Below, in pieces: positions 55,934-61,623 of a stretch of DNA of 61,623 bases. Origin of the DNA: Gammaproteobacteria bacterium (lineage in GTDB: Bacteria; Pseudomonadota; Gammaproteobacteria; Thiohalobacterales; Thiohalobacteraceae); contig JAIOJV010000116.1 in NCBI GenBank assembly GCA_019911805.1, forward strand, positions 1 to 61,623, read 5' to 3'. The notes under the pieces were generated by a model, which ran no database searches, was not told the origin of the DNA, and was given only the letters and a program-made list of their open reading frames with translations. The translations under genes and the position numbers were made by a program. How positions within the stretch are numbered: the first letter of the stretch is position 1; each line of letters begins with the position of its first letter.

Positions 55934-57515
55934 CGGCAGCCCCCATGACCAGCCGCAGGCGGAACGGTGCCTCGGGCGTGCGCTCGATGTCACCGACACC
56001 ACCGAGTACGCGGCCGCTGCTGGCGGTATTGAGTGGTAGCACCAGGGCCTCGGCGACGAGCACGCCGGGACTGCGGCGCAGCAGCGTCAACAGCGCTTCG
56101 ATATGACTGTGCGCACGGCCGTAATCACCCTCGAAAGGCATGACGCGACCATTGAGTATGCCGATCTGGTAGCTGCCGTCGGCTGCCTCTTTATCGGTGT
56201 CGACCGGGTCGCCATCGTCGTCATACGCGTGGGTCACACGCTCGTCGTCTCCGGGTTCGGCCGTGGTTGCATGCAGATCGGTACTCACGAACCAGTCGAT
56301 CCGTTCGATCTGCAAGTCGGGCTGGAGCTGCAGTGCCTGACCGACCCGCGCCAGCAGGGCATGTGGATCGTGCCGTTCGCGTTGCAGGCGGGCAGCGCTG
56401 TCGACGGCCCAGCGCATGTCCTCGGGCGCGACGTCGGTGTGTGGCAGACGGGCGTACAATTCGGTGCGCTGCTGGTTTGCCTCTGCCAGCAGCTGCAGCA
56501 TGCGCGCCGTCTCCTGGCGATGCAGCAGGCCGTCGACGATCTGCGTACCGGACCAGAGTACGCCGGCAACCACCGCCGTGATCCCCATTACGCCCAGCGC
56601 GTGACGGGCACGATGCATCTGATGATGGAAGCGCTGGCTCGGCTTGGCATAGTGATCGCGCGGGCGCGAGCGTGCCAGAAGAAACGCAAACAGCTCATCG
56701 CAGTGAGCCGTGTCCGCCGCGCCACGGTAGCCCAGTCTGCGTGCCGCGTCCTCGACGCGAATCAGCTCATATCGGGTCAGCACCGCGGTGTCGGGCACCC
56801 GTTCGAGGTCGTCCAGCCACTGACCGCCGCTGAGCATGCACACGTCGAGCACCACGTCACGGCCGAGCAGATGGAGATTGGACAGATAGCGCTTGGTCTT
56901 GGCGATCTCGGCGTGTACGAACGCTGCATACCCGTCGCTGCTGTTGTCCGGTACCGGCGTCAGGCGGCTGAAGCGCAGACGCCCATTCACAAAAAAGGAC
57001 TGGCGCAGGCCGCTGGCGGCGTTGTGGGTCACGAACAGCACATCCTTGCGCGTGCCGCGCAGACGCCCGAGCAGTTCGCCACTGAGCAGGGGCAGCGAAC
57101 AGACCCCGGCCACCGGTAGCTTGTGGTGGCGCATGGCGTCCAGCCACAGGTCGGCGAATTCCGGGTTGAGTACACCGCTGAACAGTACTTCGTCCTTGTG
57201 CCGGCTGTGCGGATCACGACCCAGCACCTGGGCGTGGCGGTACTCCGTGCCGCGATACAGCCGCTCCGTATGTCGTGCCAACAGCGCGGTACGGTCGCTG
57301 CCGCGCGCATGTGCGACGCTGTCGATGCGGAAGTCCTCCTCGACCATGTCGACGAGTACCAGCGCCGGCATGCATCCCAGTCGCTGCAGATGGCTGTCGA
57401 ACTGTGCCAGGCCCGCCTCGTGGGCAACGAATCGACCCATGTGCGTGAGTGTGCGACCGTCCTGTCGCCAGGCCGTCAGGCTGTTGCTGGTGAGGAGAAA
57501 GATCTGGCGCGTCAT
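55920..57515 (-). CDS. MshI-like protein: PilM-like cytoplasmic part fused to PilN-like membrane part
   Basis: A 531-aa protein with a ~300-residue cytoplasmic N-terminal region, one membrane helix (about 311-336, LGVMGITAVVAGVLWSG) and a ~190-residue periplasmic part with a coiled coil. The layout equals PilM plus PilN in one chain. The N-terminal part lacks obvious actin-like ATP motifs, so ATP binding may be lost. An acidic insert (EPGDDERVTHAYDDDGDPVD, about 425) interrupts the periplasmic domain. Confidence 0.6.
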   Translation of the reverse strand: MTRQIFLLTSNSLTAWRQDGRTLTHMGRFVAHEAGLAQFDSHLQRLGCMPALVLVDMVEEDFRIDSVAHARGSDRTALLARHTERLYRGTEYRHAQVLGRDPHSRHKDEVLFSGVLNPEFADLWLDAMRHHKLPVAGVCSLPLLSGELLGRLRGTRKDVLFVTHNAASGLRQSFFVNGRLRFSRLTPVPDNSSDGYAAFVHAEIAKTKRYLSNLHLLGRDVVLDVCMLSGGQWLDDLERVPDTAVLTRYELIRVEDAARRLGYRGAADTAHCDELFAFLLARSRPRDHYAKPSQRFHHQMHRARHALGVMGITAVVAGVLWSGTQIVDGLLHRQETARMLQLLAEANQQRTELYARLPHTDVAPEDMRWAVDSAARLQRERHDPHALLARVGQALQLQPDLQIERIDWFVSTDLHATTAEPGDDERVTHAYDDDGDPVDTDKEAADGSYQIGILNGRVMPFEGDYGRAHSHIEALLTLLRRSPGVLVAEALVLPLNTASSGRVLGGVGDIERTPEAPFRLRLVMGAADGRP

Positions 57516-57516
57516 G

Positions 57517-58719
57517 TCAGGTGATCTTCCCGAGGATGTCGTAGATCGGGCCCAGCACCGACAGCATCACCCAACCCAGCAACAGACCCAGTATCACGGT
57601 GAGTACAGGCTCGATCAGGACCTGCACCTTCTCGATGGATTCGCGTACATCGCGATTGTAGAAATAGCTGACATTGGCAAGTGCCGCGTCCAGCGCGCCG
57701 GTGTTCTCACCGACGCGCAGCATGCGCACCACCAGCGGTGGAAACAGGCCGGTGTTCTCGAAGGCATTGGTCAGCCCGACGCCGTCGCCGATCTGCCGCT
57801 GTACGCGCTGCAGCCCTTCTTCGATCATCTTGTTGTCGACCAGGTTCTCGGAGATGCGCAGGCCTTCGAGCACGGTGATGCCGGCGCCGAACATGAGCGC
57901 GAAATTGCTGGCAAAGCGTGCTAGCAGGATCTTGGCGTAGATGGGGCCGACCGGCCAGATACGCAGCTTGATACCATCCAGCCGGTACCGCACCCGGGCG
58001 TTCACCTTTGCCAGATGGCGCAGCCCGAAAAACAGTGCGGGCGGCGTCAGCAGGATCAGATACCAGTAGCCGATGACGAAATTCGAGACCACGATCAGCG
58101 CGCGGGTGTGCAGCGGTAGCACCTGCCCGACCGAGGCGATGAAGCTGGTCAGTTGCGGTACCAGGTAGATCATCATGAAGAACAGCACGCCCAGCACCAC
58201 CGTGCCCACGAAGGCCGGATACATGACGATCTTCCTGGTGTGTGCGGCGAGTTCATCCTGCCACTTCAGCGACTCGGTGAGATTGCGCAGTACATCCGGC
58301 AGCATGCCGCTCTGCTCGCCGGCGCGCACCAGGCTGTGGAATACCTTGCTGAATATCACTGGAAAGCGCGCCAGCGCCTCTGACAAGGTCTTACCGCCCT
58401 CGATGTCCTCGATGAGTCCAGCGATCACCTCGCGGAAGCGCGGATTGACGACGCTGTCGCGGAGATCCGCCAGGCCCTCGAGGATCGGTACGCCGGCACG
58501 TGTGAGTTGTTCGAGATGAAAGCAGAAGGCGATCAGTTCCTGTCGTCCGACCTTGTTGCGGCCCAGGCGCCACTCGCTGCGGCTGGCCGGTCGGCAGCGG
58601 ATCATCTCCAGGCCCATGCGCGACAGGCGGATTTCCAGATCCGAATCGTTGGCGGCCTCGATACGGCCGAACACGGTCTTGCCGTGGTCGTTGATCGCCT
58701 TGTATTCGAATGCGGCCAT
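57517..58719 (-). CDS. type II secretion/type IV pilus platform protein (GspF/MshG family)
   Basis: Inner-membrane platform that couples the ATPase to pilin insertion. The 400-aa protein has two T2SSF repeats (about 65-190 and 270-390) with FSKVFHSLVRAGEQSGMLPD and the corresponding FPPLVVRMLRVGENTGALDA, each followed by membrane helices. One base before the next gene. MshG in MSHA nomenclature. Confidence 0.9.
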   Translation of the reverse strand: MAAFEYKAINDHGKTVFGRIEAANDSDLEIRLSRMGLEMIRCRPASRSEWRLGRNKVGRQELIAFCFHLEQLTRAGVPILEGLADLRDSVVNPRFREVIAGLIEDIEGGKTLSEALARFPVIFSKVFHSLVRAGEQSGMLPDVLRNLTESLKWQDELAAHTRKIVMYPAFVGTVVLGVLFFMMIYLVPQLTSFIASVGQVLPLHTRALIVVSNFVIGYWYLILLTPPALFFGLRHLAKVNARVRYRLDGIKLRIWPVGPIYAKILLARFASNFALMFGAGITVLEGLRISENLVDNKMIEEGLQRVQRQIGDGVGLTNAFENTGLFPPLVVRMLRVGENTGALDAALANVSYFYNRDVRESIEKVQVLIEPVLTVILGLLLGWVMLSVLGPIYDILGKIT

Positions 58720-58723
58720 CAGA

Positions 58724-60439
58724 TCATCCCAGGCGGTCGGTCAGATCGATCACCCGCGAGACCTCGTCGAGTGTGGTGACGCCTTCGAGCACGCGGCGGA
58801 CGCCGTCCTCACTGAGTGGCTTGAATCCCTTGGCGATCGCCAGGCTGTACAGTTCACGCCAGGTCGCACGCCGCGCCACCAGTTCATCGAGATCGGCATC
58901 CATCTTCAGCAGCTCCATCACCGAGATCCGTCCGCGGTAGCCACTGTGGTTGCAGCACTCGCAACCACGTGCGTGATACAGCGTGATCTCCGCATTGCTG
59001 GTCTGGCCCAGCAGCTTGCGCTCGAAGTCGCTCGCCGGCATGGCCTCGCGGCAGTGCATGCAGAGTCTGCGGATCAGTCGCTGGGCGATGATGCCGATGA
59101 TGTTGCCGGCCAGTACGTCGGGCACGATACCGAGATCGAGCAGGCGTGGGATGGCACCGATGGCCGAATTCGTGTGCAGGGTGGAATACACCTGGTGACC
59201 GGTCATGGCCGCGCGCAGCGCCATGTCGGCCGTGTCCTCGTCGCGCACCTCGCCCACCAGGATGATGTCCGGGTCCTGGCGCAGCATGGAGCGGATGCCG
59301 CTGGCGAAATCCATCTTGGCCGCTTCGTTCACCGAGCTTTGACGAATCAGTGGCATCGGGTATTCGACCGGGTCTTCCAGGGTCATGATATTGACCGATT
59401 CACTGCTGACGTAGCTGAGCATGGAATACAGCGTGGTGGTCTTGCCACTGCCGGTCGGACCGGTGACCAGGATGATGCCCTCCGGGCGTGCCATCATGAG
59501 CTTGAGCAGCGACAACGATTCCTCGGGCAGGCCGAGCTCGTCGAGCACGACGATGCCTTTGCTGCGGTCGAGGATACGCAGCACGATGTTCTCGCCCCAG
59601 GTGGTCGGCTGCACCGAGACACGGAAATCAATGGGGCGACCGTACAAGGTCAGCGAGATGCGGCCGTCCTGCGGTGTGCGGGTCTCGGCGATGTTCATGC
59701 CGGACATCACCTTCAGGCGTACGGCGATGGCGGACCAGTAGTTCTTGTGCAGGCTGCGGATCTGGCGCAGCACACCGTCGATGCGGTAGCGCACACGCAG
59801 AAAGCCCTGCTCGGGTTCGAAATGGATATCGGAGGCGCCGGTCTTCACCGCATCCGAAAGCATGGCATCGACCAGCCGCACCAGTGGCTGACTGTACTCC
59901 TCGCTGTCACCCTTGAGACTCGCATAGTCGATCTGCCCGGTCTCGATTTCGTGCAGGATACCGTCGACGGACAGTTCGTAGCCGTAGAACTGGTCGATGG
60001 CGGATTCAATCTCGGATTCGCCGGCCAGCAGCGGGTGCACCTCGACGCGACCACCGAGGATGGCCCGCAGCTGATCGAGTGCCACCACATTGCTGGTATC
60101 GGCCATCGCCACGGTGAGCAGATGGCGGCCGCTGTCGATGGCGATCGGCAGCACGCGATAGCGGCGCGCGACCTCCTTGGGTACGAGTTTGAGTGCGTCG
60201 CGGTCGACCACGACCTTGTGCAGGTCGACGCTCTCCTGGCCGAGTGCCTCCGACAAGGCATCACGCACGATCGCCTCGGTGGTGAAACCCAGTGAGACGA
60301 TGATGCGGCCGAGCTGCTCACCGGTCTTCTTTTGTTCGGTGAGGGCGATACGCAGCTGATCCTGGCTGAGAATGCCCTGCTCGATGAGGATGTCGCCGAT
60401 GCGGCGTGGCGGCTTGGCGGGTGCAGTGACGGCATTCAT
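58724..60439 (-). CDS. pilus assembly ATPase (GspE/PilB/MshE family)
   Basis: Motor ATPase for pilus extension. The 571-aa protein has an N-terminal MshEN domain (RIGDILIEQGILSQDQLRIA, about 12-31, and a second related motif), Walker A GPTGSGKTT, an Asp box, Walker B ILVGEVRDEDTA, and the four-Cys zinc site CMHC...CECC. MshEN domains bind cyclic di-GMP in MshE, so c-di-GMP control of this pilus is likely. Overlaps the TPR gene by four bases. Confidence 0.92.
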   Translation of the reverse strand: MNAVTAPAKPPRRIGDILIEQGILSQDQLRIALTEQKKTGEQLGRIIVSLGFTTEAIVRDALSEALGQESVDLHKVVVDRDALKLVPKEVARRYRVLPIAIDSGRHLLTVAMADTSNVVALDQLRAILGGRVEVHPLLAGESEIESAIDQFYGYELSVDGILHEIETGQIDYASLKGDSEEYSQPLVRLVDAMLSDAVKTGASDIHFEPEQGFLRVRYRIDGVLRQIRSLHKNYWSAIAVRLKVMSGMNIAETRTPQDGRISLTLYGRPIDFRVSVQPTTWGENIVLRILDRSKGIVVLDELGLPEESLSLLKLMMARPEGIILVTGPTGSGKTTTLYSMLSYVSSESVNIMTLEDPVEYPMPLIRQSSVNEAAKMDFASGIRSMLRQDPDIILVGEVRDEDTADMALRAAMTGHQVYSTLHTNSAIGAIPRLLDLGIVPDVLAGNIIGIIAQRLIRRLCMHCREAMPASDFERKLLGQTSNAEITLYHARGCECCNHSGYRGRISVMELLKMDADLDELVARRATWRELYSLAIAKGFKPLSEDGVRRVLEGVTTLDEVSRVIDLTDRLG

Positions 60440-61623
60440 GGCGGCGTTGCGGCGGTCAACAGGGCGATGCGGTGCCGGGCGGCGTCAGGATCGAACTGTG
60501 TGGCACGCGCCTCGGCCAGCCGCAGCGCACGACGGTAATAATCCACCGCCAGCCGCTGCTGACCGAGGTGTTCCAGGCTCACGGCCAGATTGAAGGCGTA
60601 ATCAGGATCATCCGGTGCCAGCTGCTGGGCCTCGAAGTAGGCCTGCTGGGCTAGTGGCCAACGCTGCTGGCCTGCGTACAGATTCGCCAGCGCAAACCGC
60701 AGCGCGGCGGACTGCGGCAGCTCCGCGAGCCGCAGTTTGAGTTCACTTTCGCTGTCGGCGCTGCGGTTGGCGTCGAGCTCCACCAGCGCGGCATAGGCGA
60801 CGGCATCCTTGGGATTACGGCGCAGCAGTTCGCGGTAGTGTGCGCGGGCCGCATCGGGGCTGCCGGCGCGCACCGCCAGTGCGGCCAGGCCGAGATGCGC
60901 ATCGCGATTGCCCGGCTCGCGGGCGAGTACCCCGCGATAGGCCTGTTCAGCCCGTGTCCAGTCTCCCGCACGGAACGCGGCGTAAGCCTCCACCAGTGCG
61001 TTACTCAGCGGATCCGGGCTACTGCCGCGGCGGATGCGGATGACCGGCGTCGGCGCCGCGGCTGTGGCGGGTACCTCCGCGGTGGCGTCGTAGCGTTCAC
61101 CGCGCACTACCCGCGGGTCGACCGGTGCCGGCTGCCAGGCGTCGACGGCAGCGGCCGGTGGCGAACCCTCGCGCCAGGGTGTTTGTGCGGGCGCCGGGGC
61201 TTCCGCCATCTCGGGGGCCACGGTCGGCGCTGCGACGGGCTCCTCGGGGAAGGTCGGCGTGCTATCCAATGCCTCAGCGGCGGGTAACGGCTCCGTATCG
61301 AGCGGCGTCGCTGCCATCGGCAGGTTCATATAGGGCTGCGGTTGGGTGAGCGCGGCATAGTAGTAGTAGCCGCCGATAGCCAGTGACAGCACGCCGGCGA
61401 GCCCGGCCAGCCCAAAGCGGTTACGCCACCGCCCGGCGGCGTGGCGCGTGGTGCCGGCGGCAAGGATGCGCGCGGCGGCCGGAGCGCCCGGTGCGGTGAC
61501 GGGTGTGGCGCTGGGGGGCGGCGCCGGCGTCTGGTGCGTGGTCTCCGGTTGCACTTCCTGTGGAGGTACGAGTTCCTCGGCCTGGCGCCCCGTGGAGAAT
61601 GCCTCGACCGGTGTGGACGGCGT
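60436..61623 (-). CDS. MshN-like TPR protein (partial, runs off the window)
   Basis: The frame is open to the last base of the window and codes TPSTPVEAFSTGRQAEELVP before the first candidate GTG at 61554, so the gene starts beyond 61623. It has a Pro/Ala-rich cytoplasmic region, one membrane helix (about 61290-61390 in the DNA, FGLAGLAGVLSLAIGGYYYY), a Pro/Glu linker and four or five TPR repeats (about 60450-61000). MshN is the corresponding MSHA protein. It ends by overlapping the ATPase gene. Confidence 0.7.
   Translation of the reverse strand, partial: TPSTPVEAFSTGRQAEELVPPQEVQPETTHQTPAPPPSATPVTAPGAPAAARILAAGTTRHAAGRWRNRFGLAGLAGVLSLAIGGYYYYAALTQPQPYMNLPMAATPLDTEPLPAAEALDSTPTFPEEPVAAPTVAPEMAEAPAPAQTPWREGSPPAAAVDAWQPAPVDPRVVRGERYDATAEVPATAAAPTPVIRIRRGSSPDPLSNALVEAYAAFRAGDWTRAEQAYRGVLAREPGNRDAHLGLAALAVRAGSPDAARAHYRELLRRNPKDAVAYAALVELDANRSADSESELKLRLAELPQSAALRFALANLYAGQQRWPLAQQAYFEAQQLAPDDPDYAFNLAVSLEHLGQQRLAVDYYRRALRLAEARATQFDPDAARHRIALLTAATPP

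Overview
The window is a GC-rich chromosomal segment around the replication origin of a gammaproteobacterium. The gene order rpmH-rnpA-yidD-yidC-mnmE-mnmG-rsmG-parA-parB-atpIBEFHAGDC-glmU-glmS on one side of dnaA, and dnaA-dnaN-recF-gyrB on the other, is the usual origin layout of this class. The glnA-DUF4124-ntrB-ntrC block and the MSHA-like pilus cluster fit a free-living member, perhaps of the Chromatiales/Ectothiorhodospiraceae type. I cannot name the species from sequence alone.

Layout. 1-1.9 kb: end of an IS5-family element and a small operon of membrane and zinc-ribbon proteins. 1.9-4.6 kb: a cassette array on the minus strand with two intact attC sites and one broken attC, interrupted by a decayed REP-associated transposase (RAYT). 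4.7-25.6 kb: housekeeping genes, all on the minus strand. 25.7-32.1 kb: dnaA, a probable oriC, dnaN, recF (carrying two parS sites) and gyrB on the plus strand. 32.6-36.9 kb: a second minus-strand array of six cassettes, each with an attC. 37-42.8 kb: a CigR-like lipoprotein, plsC, gmhB, a MazG-like protein and glyQS. 43-46.9 kb: an outer-membrane protein, a hypothetical, a PP-loop thiolase-like protein with a TusA partner, and a CDF metal exporter. 47-52 kb: the nitrogen regulon glnA/ntrB/ntrC with NtrC sites. 52.2-61.6 kb: an MSHA-like type IV pilus assembly operon that runs off the window end.

The most interesting finding is the pair of cassette arrays. No integron integrase is visible in the window. 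Both arrays begin at the same ~58-bp sequence (49 of 58 positions identical), which ends exactly at the recombination point of the first cassette. This is a candidate attI-like or recurrent entry site, overlapping a terminator-like hairpin. Three of the cassette proteins carry an Rx4H motif in a helical context, as in HEPN ribonucleases, and another cassette carries a DUF4160/DUF2442 pair, so the cargo looks defence- or toxin-antitoxin-like.

A second genome-wide feature is the spacers. Most gaps of 80-400 bp between genes, including three inside the ATP synthase operon, are filled with short degenerate word repeats whose reverse complements lie at the other end of the same gap, sometimes nested. 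These would fold into long hairpins in the mRNA.
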